Counted from the first letter of the stretch, positions 18,858 through 29,014 are shown. The stretch is DNA of 64,000 nucleotides from Agarivorans sp. Alg241-V36 (GCF_900537085.1 NZ_UNRE01000004.1:248001-312000), one strand, 5' to 3'. A program made the numbers and translations. Notes: a model not told the origin generated them from the letters alone.

Positions 18858-20099
18858 GTGGAAACCTATTTAGTCGGCGGAGCAGTACGAGATCAACTAC
18901 TAGGTTTACCAGTAAAAGACCGCGATCACCTAGTGGTTGGCGCCACTCCAGAGCAAATGTTGCAGCTTGGCTACAGCCAAGTGGGTAAAGACTTCCCAGT
19001 ATTTTTACATCCTCACAGTCAAGAAGAATACGCACTAGCTCGCACCGAGCGCAAACAAGGCACCGGTTACACCGGTTTTTATTGTGATTTTTCCGCTGAT
19101 ATTCGTTTAGAAGACGATCTGCTGCGGCGCGACCTTACAGTAAACGCCATCGCCCGCGCTGAAAATGGCGACCTTATTGACCCTTATGGCGGTCAACACG
19201 ACTTAGAAGCCAAGCTACTACGCCATGTATCACCAGCCTTTGTCGAAGATCCACTACGAGTATTGCGAGTAGCTCGCTTTGCCGCGCGTTTTCATCATCT
19301 AGGATTTAAAGTTGCCGATGAAACCATCGAGCTAATGCGAGAAATTGCTCAATCTGGCGAATTAGCCAGCCTAACCCCAGAGCGTATTTGGCGAGAGTTA
19401 GAAAAAGCGCTGAGTAGCCAATCACCACAAGTGTTTTTTGAGGTATTGCGAGAGGCTGACGCTCTGGCTGCCCTTATTCCTGAGCTAGACGATTTATTTG
19501 GCGTACCTGCCAGCCCCAAATGGCACCCAGAGATTGATACCGGTATTCATACCTTAATGGTGATTGAGCAAAGCGCTAAGCATGAATATGACGAAGTGGT
19601 GCGTTTTGCCGCTTTATGCCATGACTTTGGCAAAGCCCTCACTCCTGAAGAAAAGCTACCTTCTCATCCGGGCCACGGGCCTAAGGGCGTTAAGCTCATC
19701 AAAGCCTTTTGCCAACGAATAAAAGTCCCTAATGAATACCGCGATCTCGCTCTGCTCGTTGCCGAGCATCATATTACCATTCACAGCGCTTTGGAGCTTC
19801 GCCCCGAAACCGTATTAAAACTGTTTAACCGTTGCGATGCTTGGCGCAAGCCGCAGCGCTTTACCCAAATACTAGAAGCTGGCGTGGCCGATATTCGCGG
19901 GCGTTTGGGCTTTGAGCAAAACGATTACCCACCTTACGACTATTTGCTAGCGCAACTTGAAGTAGCCAATAGCGTGAATATTCAGGCCATTGTGCAACAA
20001 GGCTTTAAAGGTGAGGCAATTCGAGAGCAAGTGCATCAGGCAAGACTAAAACTGATTAAACAAGAAAAGCAACGTTACTTGCAGCAGCTAGAGCAGTAA
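18858..20099 (+). CDS. cca: CCA-adding enzyme with HD domain (multifunctional CCA protein)
   Basis: Adds or repairs the 3' CCA of tRNAs. 413 residues; GTG start at 18858 behind a GAGGAG RBS. The nucleotidyltransferase core begins [19 protein letters not shown] and has the catalytic DRDHLVVG acidic pair, then [10 protein letters not shown] and [18 protein letters not shown]-terminal HD phosphohydrolase domain (LCHDFGKAL) marks the gammaproteobacterial multifunctional type. A terminator follows at 20123-20150. Confidence 0.96.
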   Translation: METYLVGGAVRDQLLGLPVKDRDHLVVGATPEQMLQLGYSQVGKDFPVFLHPHSQEEYALARTERKQGTGYTGFYCDFSADIRLEDDLLRRDLTVNAIARAENGDLIDPYGGQHDLEAKLLRHVSPAFVEDPLRVLRVARFAARFHHLGFKVADETIELMREIAQSGELASLTPERIWRELEKALSSQSPQVFFEVLREADALAALIPELDDLFGVPASPKWHPEIDTGIHTLMVIEQSAKHEYDEVVRFAALCHDFGKALTPEEKLPSHPGHGPKGVKLIKAFCQRIKVPNEYRDLALLVAEHHITIHSALELRPETVLKLFNRCDAWRKPQRFTQILEAGVADIRGRLGFEQNDYPPYDYLLAQLEVANSVNIQAIVQQGFKGEAIREQVHQARLKLIKQEKQRYLQQLEQ

Positions 20100-20122
20100 C
20101 TTAATCAAGCGCTAAGTAAAAT

Positions 20123-20150
20123 AAAAAGCACGCTAATTAGCGTGCTTTTT
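20123..20150. terminator. Bidirectional terminator between cca and uppP
   Basis: AAAAAGCACGCTAATTAGCGTGCTTTTT, a fully symmetrical palindrome with A/T runs on both flanks, placed between convergent genes. Confidence 0.92.
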
Positions 20151-20170
20151 TGGTTCTAGCATAATGTGGT

Positions 20171-20971
20171 TTAACTTAAGGCCAAAAAGGCAAATAAGGT
20201 AATACCCAGTAACATGCGGTAGATAACAAATGGCTTCATGCCAACCTTGTTCACCCACTTAATAAACAGGTGAATACAAGAATAAGCGCTGATAAACGAC
20301 ACCAATATACCTAGCGACATAGCAGACCAATCAATATCAACCGGATTATCAGCCATGTCTTTACCCATAAGTACACACGCGCCAACAATAACCGGAATAG
20401 ACATTAAGAAGGAAAAGCGAGCAGCTGCTTCACGGGTAAGCCCTAACATTAAGCCGGCGGTAATGGTTATCCCGCTACGCGAGGTACCAGGAATAATCGC
20501 AATGGCTTGGGCAACACCCACAAACAGAGCTTGTTTCCAGCCAATTTTATATTCGTCGTGCACCAGCTTCGCTTGAGAGTCTGCCCACCATAACAAACCA
20601 CCAAACACGATGGTGGTGGTTGCAATTACGTAAGCAGAACGCAAGTACTCTTCAATCATCGATTTAAATAAGCCGCCAAACAATACCGCAGGAATGGTGG
20701 CCAGTATAATTAGCCACGCTAGCACGGCTTCGGGGCTGCGATTACCGGCAAAAGAGCCTAGCCAAGCCTTTAACATTACCCATACTTCTTTTCTAAAGTA
20801 ACCCAGCACAGCAAACAAACTACCTACATGCACGGCTACGTCAAAGGCGATGCCTTGGTCATCCCAACCAAAGATTTGCGAAGGCAAGATTAAATGGGCA
20901 GAACTGGAAATTGGTAAAAACTCGGTTAAACCTTGGATCAAAGCCAAAAAAATGGTCTCGAATGTACTCAT
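20171..20971 (-). CDS. uppP: Undecaprenyl-diphosphatase (BacA/UppP)
   Basis: Integral membrane phosphatase that recycles undecaprenyl pyrophosphate for cell-wall synthesis; overproduction confers bacitracin resistance in known homologues. 266 residues, about eight hydrophobic helices. Active-site motifs are present: [15 protein letters not shown] near the N-terminus and [14 protein letters not shown] (~160-175). It is followed upstream by folK and folB on the same strand; the 24-bp gap to folK suggests cotranscription. Confidence 0.96.
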   Translation of the reverse strand: MSTFETIFLALIQGLTEFLPISSSAHLILPSQIFGWDDQGIAFDVAVHVGSLFAVLGYFRKEVWVMLKAWLGSFAGNRSPEAVLAWLIILATIPAVLFGGLFKSMIEEYLRSAYVIATTTIVFGGLLWWADSQAKLVHDEYKIGWKQALFVGVAQAIAIIPGTSRSGITITAGLMLGLTREAAARFSFLMSIPVIVGACVLMGKDMADNPVDIDWSAMSLGILVSFISAYSCIHLFIKWVNKVGMKPFVIYRMLLGITLFAFLALS

Positions 20972-20995
20972 TCTTGGTTCCTTGCTGCTAAAAAA

Positions 20996-21484
20996 TTAAA
21001 AATTGAAACTCTCTACAAGAGTGAGCGCTTGGCTACTATGATCAAAATCTTGCCATAGTTGCGTGTAAGTTTGATGAAGTGTTGGATGTATCAGTTCGCC
21101 AGCAATATCTGCCAGCGGCTTTAATACAAAAGCACTCTTACTTATCTCGGCTCTGGGTAGTACACAGGGTGAATCTACCACTAAGTGGTTATATAAAAGG
21201 ATATCGATATCTAGCGTTCGTGACGAGTACTTTTGTGCATCCATTGCTCGCCCATGTTCAAATTCAATCCGTTTGATCGCCTCAAAAACCGCTTGCAACG
21301 ATAAGGGGCTGGTAAATTTAGCCACTAAATTGTAAAACGCAGGCCCATCAAAACCCAAGGCTGGGCTTTCATAAACAGGGCTTAGGCTTAACTCACCAAA
21401 CTGCTCGCGTAAGGCCGCCACTCCCTGACGAATATATTGTTCGCGCTCAATGTTACTGCCAATACCTACAAAGATATCGGCCAT
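20996..21484 (-). CDS. folK: 2-amino-4-hydroxy-6-hydroxymethyldihydropteridine pyrophosphokinase
   Basis: Folate-pathway pyrophosphokinase acting after FolB. 162 residues, typical size. It starts MADIFVGIGSNIERE and contains the signature RTLDIDILLYN, with the Mg2+-binding DxD. The start at 21484 overlaps the folB stop by one base, so the consecutive folate enzymes folB-folK are coupled. The N-terminal FVGIGSNI and central LPRAEI segments match the family. Confidence 0.94.
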   Translation of the reverse strand: MADIFVGIGSNIEREQYIRQGVAALREQFGELSLSPVYESPALGFDGPAFYNLVAKFTSPLSLQAVFEAIKRIEFEHGRAMDAQKYSSRTLDIDILLYNHLVVDSPCVLPRAEISKSAFVLKPLADIAGELIHPTLHQTYTQLWQDFDHSSQALTLVESFNF

Positions 21485-21849
21485 TACGAAAGGTAATCCT
21501 TTTGCTCGCGCTCGATTTGTACACCTACATTGCTAGCAAAAGGCACCGCACCAGGCTTATTAATAGTGACTTTTAGCCACGGCACTGAAAACTGTTGAAT
21601 CACCAAACTCGCCACTTTTTCGGCTACCGTTTCAACTAACTCGTGGGCTTGCCCAGTGACTAAGTCGCTAACCGCTTGGCTTACCGAAGCATAATCCAAG
21701 GCAAGTGACAGATCGTCGCTTTGGGCGGCAGGCTTGTTATCCCACGCCATTTCTAGATCGATAAGCAACTTTTGCTTAATCTCTTTTTCCCACTCGTAAG
21801 CGCCGATGGTGGCTAATACGGTGAGATCTTTAATAAATACTTTATCCAT
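21484..21849 (-). CDS. folB: Dihydroneopterin aldolase
   Basis: Converts dihydroneopterin to the hydroxymethyl-pterin substrate of FolK. Conserved segments: MDKVFIKDLTVLATIGAYEWE (with the characteristic IG..WE), DYASVSQAVSDLV and HELVETVAEKVA. An open frame extends upstream to 21942, but the family N-terminus begins at MDKVFIKDL. The extension would run into the plsY promoter region, so the start at 21849 (121 residues) is chosen. One-base overlap with folK. Confidence 0.93.
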   Translation of the reverse strand: MDKVFIKDLTVLATIGAYEWEKEIKQKLLIDLEMAWDNKPAAQSDDLSLALDYASVSQAVSDLVTGQAHELVETVAEKVASLVIQQFSVPWLKVTINKPGAVPFASNVGVQIEREQKDYLS

Positions 21850-21972
21850 AGTTCTGGCTGCTATGCTGCAAACGTGCTTATTAGCCTTAGCTAAAAAAAC
21901 AGCGTATGATTTGACCTTTGAGAGAGCGCGATAATACCGCAATTCAGCAATTGGTGGAATGCTTCTAAGCTA

Positions 21973-22566
21973 ATGGGTTTACTCGGTTTATTTTTTATTA
22001 CGGCGGCTTATTTGCTGGGTTCTATATCCAGCGCCGTACTAATATGCCGAATTTATCGCTTGCCCGACCCCCGCCAACACGGCTCAAACAATCCCGGCGC
22101 CACCAACGTTTACCGCATCGGCGGCAAAATTCCTGCAGCATTAGTACTATTGTGCGACCTACTAAAAGGCATGATGCCAGTATGGTTGGGCTATTATGCT
22201 GGCCTTGCTCCGATTGTGTTGGGCTTTGTAGGTATAGCAGCATGTTTGGGCCACATGTACCCCATTTTCTTTCACTTTGAAGGCGGGAAAGGCGTAGCTA
22301 CCGCCTTAGGCGGCGTACTGCCCATTGGCTTAGACTTAGCAGCTTTACTAATAGTCACCTGGATTATTACCTTAAAACTGCGTGGCTATTCCTCTTTGGC
22401 CGCCATCGTGAGCGTAAGCCTCGCGCCTTTATATACTTGGCTCATTAAACCAGAGTACACCTTGCCAGTCGCCATGCTGGCCTGCCTGATTATTATCCGC
22501 CACCAAAGCAACATTAGTCGCCTGCGCAACCACACCGAAAGCAAAGTAGTAAACAAAGACCAATAA
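21973..22566 (+). CDS. plsY: Acyl-phosphate:glycerol-3-phosphate acyltransferase PlsY
   Basis: Inner-membrane enzyme that starts phospholipid synthesis with acyl-phosphate. 197 residues, five hydrophobic helices. The three PlsY motifs are seen: LGSISSAVL(I), [10 protein letters not shown] and the [15 protein letters not shown] loop that binds substrate. Divergent from folB, as in E. coli (ygiH). A terminator follows at 22564-22592. Confidence 0.95.
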   Translation: MGLLGLFFITAAYLLGSISSAVLICRIYRLPDPRQHGSNNPGATNVYRIGGKIPAALVLLCDLLKGMMPVWLGYYAGLAPIVLGFVGIAACLGHMYPIFFHFEGGKGVATALGGVLPIGLDLAALLIVTWIITLKLRGYSSLAAIVSVSLAPLYTWLIKPEYTLPVAMLACLIIIRHQSNISRLRNHTESKVVNKDQ

Positions 22567-22592
22567 AAAAGCGCCTCATCTGGGCGCTTTAT
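22564..22592 (+). terminator. Terminator between plsY and tsaD
   Basis: AAAAAAGCGCC, loop TCATCT, GGGCGCTTTATT: an approximately 8-bp GC-rich stem with T-rich tail, between convergent genes. Confidence 0.8.
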
Positions 22593-22597
22593 TCTAA

Positions 22598-23620
22598 CTA
22601 GATCACTTTAGCCGGCGGCAGCTCATCAAGCGGCCAACGAGGCATAGCTTTCACCGACAAGCCCTCAGTTTGCCCTGCCTTAAAACGCTGCATGCCCGCG
22701 TAGGCAATCATAGCACCGTTGTCGGTACAAAATTCTGGACGAGGATAAAACACTTTTCCACCTCGAGACTCCAGCAATTCACCTAGCTGCTCACGCAGTG
22801 ACTTATTGGCACTCACCCCGCCAGCAATCACTAAACGCTTCAAGCCAGTTTGCTTTAAGGCGCGACGGCACTTAATGATCAAAGTTTCTACTAAGGCTTG
22901 TTGAAACGCCAAGGCAATATCAGCCTGAGTTTGCTCATCTTTACCTTCTGCATCAATGGTGTTTTTAGCAAAGGTTTTAAGGCCAGAAAAACTCATGTCT
23001 AAACCGGGTCGATCGGTCATTGGCCTTGGGAACGTAAAGCGACCTGGAGTGCCCTTTTCTGCCAAACGGCTTAAAGCAGGGCCACCGGGATAATCTAAAC
23101 CAAGTAGTTTGGCAGTTTTATCAAAAGCTTCACCGGCGGCATCATCAATAGATTCACCAAGAATTTGGTATTCACCAATCCCGTCTACTTCAACTAACAG
23201 TGTATGGCCACCTGATACCAACAGCGCTAAAAAAGGAAATTCCGGTGGATTGTCTTCCAGCATTGGGGCCAATAAGTGCCCTTCCATATGATGAACCGGC
23301 ACAGCAGGCTTGTTCCATGCCATGGCAATACTGCGCGCCGTAAGCGAACCCACTAACAAAGCCCCCACTAAACCTGGGCCAGCTGTGTAAGTAACTGCAT
23401 CAATATCTTCGGGGCTGCAATTAGCCTTAGCCATTGCTTCTTTTACTAGCGGAATCGTTTTACGAATATGATCACGCGAGGCTAACTCGGGCACTACACC
23501 ACCATAATCGGCATGCAGTTTAACCTGGCTGTAAAGAACATCGGCCAATAAACCTTGTTGGTCATCATAAATGGCCACGCCCGTTTCATCACACGACGTT
23601 TCAATACCTAGTACACGCAT
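22598..23620 (-). CDS. tsaD: tRNA N6-adenosine threonylcarbamoyltransferase TsaD
   Basis: Transfers the threonylcarbamoyl group to A37 of ANN-decoding tRNAs. 340 residues. Signatures: [19 protein letters not shown], the metal-binding [10 protein letters not shown] (HxxxH), LLVSGGHT and the [13 protein letters not shown] segment, and [10 protein letters not shown]. Divergent from rpsU as in E. coli. Its only conserved neighbour on its own strand lies outside this region, so it appears monocistronic here. Confidence 0.97.
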   Translation of the reverse strand: MRVLGIETSCDETGVAIYDDQQGLLADVLYSQVKLHADYGGVVPELASRDHIRKTIPLVKEAMAKANCSPEDIDAVTYTAGPGLVGALLVGSLTARSIAMAWNKPAVPVHHMEGHLLAPMLEDNPPEFPFLALLVSGGHTLLVEVDGIGEYQILGESIDDAAGEAFDKTAKLLGLDYPGGPALSRLAEKGTPGRFTFPRPMTDRPGLDMSFSGLKTFAKNTIDAEGKDEQTQADIALAFQQALVETLIIKCRRALKQTGLKRLVIAGGVSANKSLREQLGELLESRGGKVFYPRPEFCTDNGAMIAYAGMQRFKAGQTEGLSVKAMPRWPLDELPPAKVI

Positions 23621-23742
23621 AATCTTGCTTTTCCTGCTTAGTTACTGGCTTAAAAATAGGTGTTTTTATTGCTTAAGCCCGCTTAAAATCGCAGCTATCT
23701 TACTTGCTAGCGGCTTATTTCACCAGAGGATTACAAATAGGC

Positions 23743-24057
<315 letters not shown>

Positions 24058-24073
24058 GCGCTGTTAATAACCT

Positions 24074-24517
24074 ATGTCATTAAAAGCAACCTTACAAGAT
24101 GAGCAAAAAGCAGCAATGCGTGCTAAAGACAAATTTCGTCTTGGCACCTTACGCATGTTGCTTGCGGCAGTTAAGCAGGTAGAAATTGACGAGCGTATTA
24201 CTTTAGATGATGACCAGATCCTGAGCATCATTGTTAAACAAGTAAAACAGCGTAAAGACGCAGCTGAACAATTTACAGCTGCCGAGCGTCAAGACTTAGC
24301 TGATAAAGAACTTGCCGAGATTGAAATCTTGGAAGCGTTCCTTCCTCAAGCGCTTAGCGAACAAGAAGTGGCTTCGTTAATCGAAGCAGCTATTGCTCAA
24401 ACAGGCGCTGCAGGAATGCAAGATATGGGTAAAGTGATGGGCATCCTGAAACCTCAGGTACAAGGCCGTGCAGACATGGGTGCTATTAGCACCGCTGTTC
24501 GCAGTAAACTAGCCTAA
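24074..24517 (+). CDS. yqeY: GatB/YqeY domain protein
   Basis: Protein of 147 residues related to the C-terminal tRNA-binding region of GatB amidotransferase; its own function is not established. Signatures are SLKATLQDEQKAAMRAKDK, RLGTLRMLLAAVKQVEIDER and the C-terminal DMGKVMGILKPQVQGRADMG. It is placed between rpsU and dnaG and is cotranscribed with rpsU (16-bp gap). An attenuator-like hairpin follows before dnaG. Confidence 0.93.
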   Translation: MSLKATLQDEQKAAMRAKDKFRLGTLRMLLAAVKQVEIDERITLDDDQILSIIVKQVKQRKDAAEQFTAAERQDLADKELAEIEILEAFLPQALSEQEVASLIEAAIAQTGAAGMQDMGKVMGILKPQVQGRADMGAISTAVRSKLA

Positions 24518-24538
24518 GCTCGTCCCTTAGAATACTCG

Positions 24539-24580
24539 AACAAGCCGTGTTCTCATTGAGTTCACGGCTTGTTTGTTTTT
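24539..24580 (+). terminator. Internal terminator/attenuator upstream of dnaG
   Basis: AACAAGCCGTG, 12-base loop, CACGGCTTGTT then TGTTTTT: an 11-bp stem with U-tract. E. coli also has a terminator between rpsU and dnaG that keeps primase low relative to S21; the same role is inferred here. Confidence 0.85.
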
Positions 24581-24604
24581 AAATTTCGCTGAAGATGGTA
24601 GTGA

Positions 24605-26365
24605 ATGGCTGGAAGAATACCGCAACAGTTTATCGATGATTTATTGGCTCGTACCGATATCGTAAGCCTTATCGATCAACGTGTGCGCTTAAAAAAAACC
24701 GGCAAAAACTATTCAGCATGCTGCCCCTTTCATAATGAAAAATCTCCCTCATTTACCGTAAGCCAAGACAAACAGTTTTATCACTGCTTTGGTTGTGGTG
24801 CTCATGGTAATGCCATCAGCTTTTTAATGGAGTACGACAAACTTGAGTTTGTAGACGCCATTGAAGATCTCGCCAGCCAAATGGGCGTAGAAGTAGAGCG
24901 TGAGAACAGCAACAACAGTAAATTTGATAAAGTCAAAAGCCAGCAACAGCGCCAAGCCAGTAAAGACTTATACGAGCTAATTGGCCATGCTAGCCGCTTT
25001 TTTCAACAGCAGTTACGGGTTAACCCAAACAAACAACAGGTTATCGACTACCTAAAAAGCCGCGGCTTAAGTGGCGAAGTAGTACAGCGCTTCTCCATTG
25101 GTTACGCGCCCGATGAGTGGGACGCGCTAGGCAAAGCCCTAGGCGGCTCTAAGCAAGCTAGTCAACAGTTAGTCGATGCCGGATTATCCATAGAAAACGA
25201 CAAAGGCCGCCGCTACGACCGCTTTCGTGACAGGGTCATGTTCCCTATTCGTGATAAACGTGGCCGCTATATTGGCTTTGGTGGGCGGGTATTTGGCGAC
25301 GGCACACCTAAATACTTAAACTCTCCAGAGACTAGCGTATTCCATAAAGGACGCGAGCTTTACGGCCTTTACGAAGTGCGCCAAGCGCACAAACAAGTAC
25401 CTCAAATTTTGGTGGTTGAAGGCTATATGGATGTGGTGTCATTAGCCCAGTTTGATATTGATTACGCGGTTGCCTCGCTAGGTACCTCTACTACGCCAGA
25501 ACACTTGCAAACGCTATTTAGAGCCAGCGAGCAAATCATTTGCTGTTATGACGGCGACCGAGCTGGCCGCGACGCCGCATGGCGCGCCCTAGAAAATGCC
25601 CTACCGCATTTACGCGACAACGTAGAACTTAAGTTTATGTTTTTACCCGACGGTGAAGACCCAGACACCCTAGTTCGCCAAGAAGGTAAAGACGGCTTTG
25701 AACAGCGCATGCGTGACGCCATGCCGCTCTCTCGATTCCTATTTGAACGCCTAAGCCAAGAAATAGACGTCACTACAGATGCGGGGAAAAGCCACTTGGC
25801 AGCCCGCGCTTCTGAGCTAATTAAACCGGTTCAGGCTGAATTTTATCGCGAAATGCTCAAGGGCGAATTGGCTAAATGGTTGCGCTGGGATAGTAACCGC
25901 TTAAATAAGTTTTTTGCCGCAAGCGACCCCAAGCCCCAAAACAATCAGGCCAACACACTCAAAATCACCCCAATGCGTAAAGCCATTGCGATGATTTTGC
26001 AACGTCCTGAGATTGCCAATGAATTACCGCCATCAGAGCAGCTTAAGCAAGTTAACATTAAAGGCATGCCACTGTTATTGGCACTGATTAGCGAAATACA
26101 CAAGAAACCCGAGATTACCACCGGCCAGCTAATTGAACGCTGGCGCGAACAACCTGAGCAAAAGCACTTAAGTGCATTGGCAGGCTATAATTTAGAAATT
26201 GACGAATCAGGCTACCCAGACGAGCTGCAAGATATTATTGCCAGTTTTGTGGAGCAACTGCTACTGCAGCGTTACGAGCAACTCAATGTTAAGTCACTAC
26301 AAGGCACACTTAGCGTTGAGGAGAAATATGAAATGCAGCAATTGGTAGTGGAATTAAAGCCTTAA
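24605..26365 (+). CDS. dnaG: DNA primase
   Basis: Synthesises RNA primers at the replication fork. 586 residues. N-terminal zinc-binding domain CPFHNEKSPSFTVS...YHCFGCGAHG (CHC2 type). The TOPRIM catalytic core has VVEGYMDVVSL (catalytic Glu) and CYDGDRAGRDAA (DxD). The C-terminal ~150 residues match the DnaB-interaction region. There is no strong Shine-Dalgarno before ATG 24605, in line with the low expression expected for primase. Between rpsU-yqeY and rpoD. Confidence 0.97.
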   Translation: MAGRIPQQFIDDLLARTDIVSLIDQRVRLKKTGKNYSACCPFHNEKSPSFTVSQDKQFYHCFGCGAHGNAISFLMEYDKLEFVDAIEDLASQMGVEVERENSNNSKFDKVKSQQQRQASKDLYELIGHASRFFQQQLRVNPNKQQVIDYLKSRGLSGEVVQRFSIGYAPDEWDALGKALGGSKQASQQLVDAGLSIENDKGRRYDRFRDRVMFPIRDKRGRYIGFGGRVFGDGTPKYLNSPETSVFHKGRELYGLYEVRQAHKQVPQILVVEGYMDVVSLAQFDIDYAVASLGTSTTPEHLQTLFRASEQIICCYDGDRAGRDAAWRALENALPHLRDNVELKFMFLPDGEDPDTLVRQEGKDGFEQRMRDAMPLSRFLFERLSQEIDVTTDAGKSHLAARASELIKPVQAEFYREMLKGELAKWLRWDSNRLNKFFAASDPKPQNNQANTLKITPMRKAIAMILQRPEIANELPPSEQLKQVNIKGMPLLLALISEIHKKPEITTGQLIERWREQPEQKHLSALAGYNLEIDESGYPDELQDIIASFVEQLLLQRYEQLNVKSLQGTLSVEEKYEMQQLVVELKP

Positions 26366-26407
26366 ATGGCTTGTTTAAGGAATAAACAAAAAGTTTTTGG
26401 TTAAATG

Positions 26408-26445
26408 CCCTTGATATAGAAATTTTAACCCATACTTGATATAAT
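26408..26445 (+). promoter_or_regulatory. Candidate internal promoter upstream of rpoD (heat-shock-like)
   Basis: CCCTTGATAT (26408-26417) and ACCCATAC (26428-26435) resemble a sigma32 -35/-10 pair (CTTGAA / CCCCAT) with a spacer of about 12; a TATAAT hexamer follows at 26440-26445. E. coli rpoD also has a heat-shock promoter just upstream. The match is imperfect and spacing is short. Confidence 0.35.
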
Positions 26446-26512
26446 TCTTCGTTTGCGCTTGCAGCGCTTACGTTTATGGTTTTGCTAGCTTAATCTACTT
26501 CGGATGACATCT

Positions 26513-28336
26513 ATGGAACAAACCCCACAGTCTCAACTCAAACTCCTTCTCGCAAAAGGTAAAGAGCAAGGCTACTTAACTTATGCAGAGGTAAACGACC
26601 ATTTACCTGCTGATATCGTAGATTCCGATCAAGTTGAAGATATCATTCAAATGATCAACGACATGGGTATTCAGGTACATGAAAATGCACCCGATGCCGA
26701 TGACTTATTGTTGGCCGAAAATACTACCGATGAAGACGCCGCCGAAGCGGCAGCCCAAGCACTTGCTACGGTAGAGTCAGAATTAGGCCGCACCACCGAC
26801 CCAGTACGTATGTACATGCGTGAAATGGGTACCGTTGAACTACTTACTCGCGAAGGCGAAATCGACATTGCCAAGCGCATTGAAGAAGGTATTAACGAAG
26901 TTCAACGTAGTGTTTCTGAATACCCAGAAACCATCTCTATCCTGCTTGAAATGTACGACCAGTACCAAGCAGAAGAACTAAAAATTAGCGATATTGTAAA
27001 CAGCTTCATCGACGAAGACGAAGTAGCCGAAGCCGCACCTACAGCGACTCACATCGGCTCAGAGCTTGAAGAAAAAGATCTTGAAGACGAAGACGAAGAT
27101 GAAGACGAGGAAGAAGAAGACACTGGCCTTGATCCAGAGCTGGTAAAAGAGCGCTTCGACACCCTACGTGATCAATACGAAAAAACTCACGCAGCTATTG
27201 AAAAGCACGGCCGTATGTCTGCCCGTGCAACCAAAGAGATTTTTGAACTAAGCGAAATTTTCCATACTTTCCGCCTAGTACCAAAACTGTTCGACAAGCT
27301 AGTAGCCAGCATGCGTACCATGATGGAACGTGTGCGTACTCAAGAACGCCTAATTCTTAAGTTGTGTGTAGAGCAAGGCAAAATGCCAAAACAAGCATTT
27401 GTAAAAGCCTTCTCTAAAGACGAAACAAACGAAGAATGGTTTAACGAGCACAAAACCTCTGCTAAAGACTACGCACCTGCGTTGATGGCCGTAGACGAAG
27501 AAGTTCGCCGTTGTATCTTCAAGCTGAAAAGTGTTGAAGAAGAAACTGGCCTAACCATTAACAACATTAAAGACATCAACCGTCGTATGAGCATTGGTGA
27601 AGCAAAAGCTCGCCGTGCCAAGAAAGAAATGGTTGAAGCTAACTTACGTTTGGTAATTTCTATTGCGAAGAAATACACCAACCGTGGTTTGCAGTTCTTA
27701 GACCTTATCCAAGAAGGTAACATTGGCCTAATGAAGGCCGTAGATAAGTTTGAATACCGTCGTGGTTACAAATTCTCTACTTACGCTACTTGGTGGATCC
27801 GTCAGGCAATTACTCGTTCTATTGCAGACCAGGCACGTACTATTCGTATCCCTGTGCACATGATAGAAACCATTAACAAGCTAAACCGTATTAGCCGCCA
27901 AATGCTTCAGGAAATGGGTCGTGAGCCTACTCCAGAAGAACTGGCAGAGCGCATGTTAATGCCAGAAGACAAGATCCGTAAGGTGCTTAAAATTGCTAAA
28001 GAGCCAATCTCCATGGAAACACCAATTGGTGATGATGAAGATTCGCACTTAGGTGACTTTATTGAGGATACCACCCTGTCGATGCCAGTAGATGCAGCAA
28101 CAGGCGAAAACCTCAAGTTTGCCACGCAAGAAGTACTAGCCGGCCTAACCCCGCGTGAAGCCAAAGTACTACGCATGCGTTTTGGTATAGGTATGAACAC
28201 CGACCATACACTTGAAGAAGTAGGCAAACAGTTTGACGTAACCCGTGAGCGTATTCGTCAAATTGAGGCAAAAGCACTGCGTAAGCTTCGTCACCCATCT
28301 CGTTCTGAGCAGCTACGTAGCTTCTTAGACGAATAG
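26513..28336 (+). CDS. rpoD: RNA polymerase sigma-70 factor RpoD
   Basis: Primary sigma factor. The N-terminus [20 protein letters not shown] aligns with E. coli RpoD, so the ATG at 26513 is preferred over an in-frame ATG at 26504 (607 residues). Region 1.1 is followed by an acidic non-conserved insert (~residues 170-200, [14 protein letters not shown]). Regions 2.1-2.4 ([20 protein letters not shown]), 3, and 4.2 ([20 protein letters not shown]) are almost identical to the E. coli protein. Last gene of the core operon; a tRNA follows. Confidence 0.98.
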   Translation: MEQTPQSQLKLLLAKGKEQGYLTYAEVNDHLPADIVDSDQVEDIIQMINDMGIQVHENAPDADDLLLAENTTDEDAAEAAAQALATVESELGRTTDPVRMYMREMGTVELLTREGEIDIAKRIEEGINEVQRSVSEYPETISILLEMYDQYQAEELKISDIVNSFIDEDEVAEAAPTATHIGSELEEKDLEDEDEDEDEEEEDTGLDPELVKERFDTLRDQYEKTHAAIEKHGRMSARATKEIFELSEIFHTFRLVPKLFDKLVASMRTMMERVRTQERLILKLCVEQGKMPKQAFVKAFSKDETNEEWFNEHKTSAKDYAPALMAVDEEVRRCIFKLKSVEEETGLTINNIKDINRRMSIGEAKARRAKKEMVEANLRLVISIAKKYTNRGLQFLDLIQEGNIGLMKAVDKFEYRRGYKFSTYATWWIRQAITRSIADQARTIRIPVHMIETINKLNRISRQMLQEMGREPTPEELAERMLMPEDKIRKVLKIAKEPISMETPIGDDEDSHLGDFIEDTTLSMPVDAATGENLKFATQEVLAGLTPREAKVLRMRFGIGMNTDHTLEEVGKQFDVTRERIRQIEAKALRKLRHPSRSEQLRSFLDE

Positions 28337-28379
28337 GTGAGCTAAACGGCGAATAAATAAGCGCTTAGTTTCAAACGCA

Positions 28380-28408
28380 TAGACAAGGCTGATATGATTT
28401 TTTATAAT
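28380..28408 (+). promoter_or_regulatory. Sigma70 promoter for the tRNA gene
   Basis: TAGACA at 28380-28385, exactly 17 bp spacer, TATAAT at 28403-28408. Five of six and six of six consensus bases at optimal spacing, about 40 bp before the tRNA 5' end. Confidence 0.6.
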
Positions 28409-28448
28409 CCAGCCTCGTTGTTTGAGCTAAGCTCGCAACACCCAATTT

Positions 28449-28525
28449 GGCCCTTTAGCTCAGCTGGTTAGAGCACACGACTCATAATCGTTAGGTCCAC
28501 AGTTCAAGTCTGTGAAGGGCCACCA
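28449..28525 (+). tRNA. ileX: tRNA-Ile2 (CAU anticodon, lysidine type)
   Basis: 77 nt with encoded CCA. Acceptor stem GGCCCTT/AAGGGCC, D-arm GCTC...GAGC, anticodon loop CTCATAA, T-arm CACAG-TTCAAGT-CTGTG. A CAU anticodon could mean Met, but the GGCCC acceptor with C4-G69 and C5-G68 pairs is the isoleucine-2 (TilS substrate) pattern, and E. coli ileX also follows rpoD. Position 27-43 is C-U rather than a pair. The chromosomal synteny ends right after this gene. Confidence 0.88.
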
Positions 28526-28529
28526 TATA

Positions 28530-28567
28530 CAAAGGCGTAGAAGGTTAGTAACCACTACGCCTTTTTT
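28530..28567 (+). terminator. Terminator after the tRNA
   Basis: AAAGGCGTAG, internal AAGGTTAGTAACCA, CTACGCCTTTTTT: 10-bp stem with an internal GGTTA/TAACC extension and T-run. Confidence 0.85.
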
Positions 28568-28783
28568 CTGTGCCGCCTCTGTGCCGTTTATTCCCCGTAA
28601 AGGCCTATTATCAGTACCAATACCCTACTGAGATAATAGAGAGGTTTTCCGCGTTTTTCACCCCAAAACGCGAAACAAAAATATTCTAACCCAACCGCAA
28701 AAGCGTGACACAGATCACACTTTGTGCCAGATAAAGTTAACCTTCTCATAAGCAAATCTTAAAAATCTATTGGAGAGTTTGTT
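28568..28783. promoter_or_regulatory. Island edge and upstream region of the first HTH gene, with CRP-like site
   Basis: No gene. At 28704-28719 there is CGTGA-N6-TCACA, one mismatch from the CRP core TGTGA-N6-TCACA, 65 bp before the TTG start at 28784. A purine-rich RBS GGAGAG lies at 28772-28777. The same layout recurs upstream of the second HTH copy (29164-29179). Confidence 0.5.
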
Positions 28784-29014
28784 TTGAAAGAAAATTCATT
28801 TGGTACTCAAATATTGGCTAGAGCTGGCTTCTCAACGGGCGAAAAACTCACACCGGCACAAGCAGCTGACATCTTGTCTGTACAAGTGAGCACTTTGGCT
28901 ACTTGGCGCTGCAACAAACGTTATACGTTGCAGTACATGAAGGTTGGCGGGCGCATCTACTACCCAGCAGAGGCTGTCATTGCTCACCTTGATAGCCAAA
29001 CCAGGCAATGTTAA
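28784..29014 (+). CDS. Small helix-turn-helix (excisionase/MerR-like) DNA-binding protein
   Basis: 76-residue putative DNA-binding protein. TTG start at 28784, chosen because a GGAGAG RBS precedes it by about 7 bases and because the paralogue's ATG aligns here. The HTH-17-like domain covers ~22-72: LTPAQAADILSVQVSTLATW is the helix-turn-helix, then MKVGGRIYYPAEAVIAHL forms the wing typical of excisionase-family proteins. No catalytic residues. It stands alone next to the tRNA with a CRP-like site upstream. It could be a recombination directionality factor or a small regulator; no integrase is nearby to decide. Confidence 0.75.
   Translation: MKENSFGTQILARAGFSTGEKLTPAQAADILSVQVSTLATWRCNKRYTLQYMKVGGRIYYPAEAVIAHLDSQTRQC

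Noticed and set aside
21850-21942. N-terminal extension of folB
   Set aside because: The extra 31 residues are not family-like and overlap the plsY promoter region; ATG 21849 fits conserved FolB starts.
28449-28525. Elongator tRNA-Met as the identity of the CAU tRNA
   Set aside because: The GGCCC acceptor stem and position after rpoD fit tRNA-Ile2 better; lysidine modification cannot be proved from DNA.
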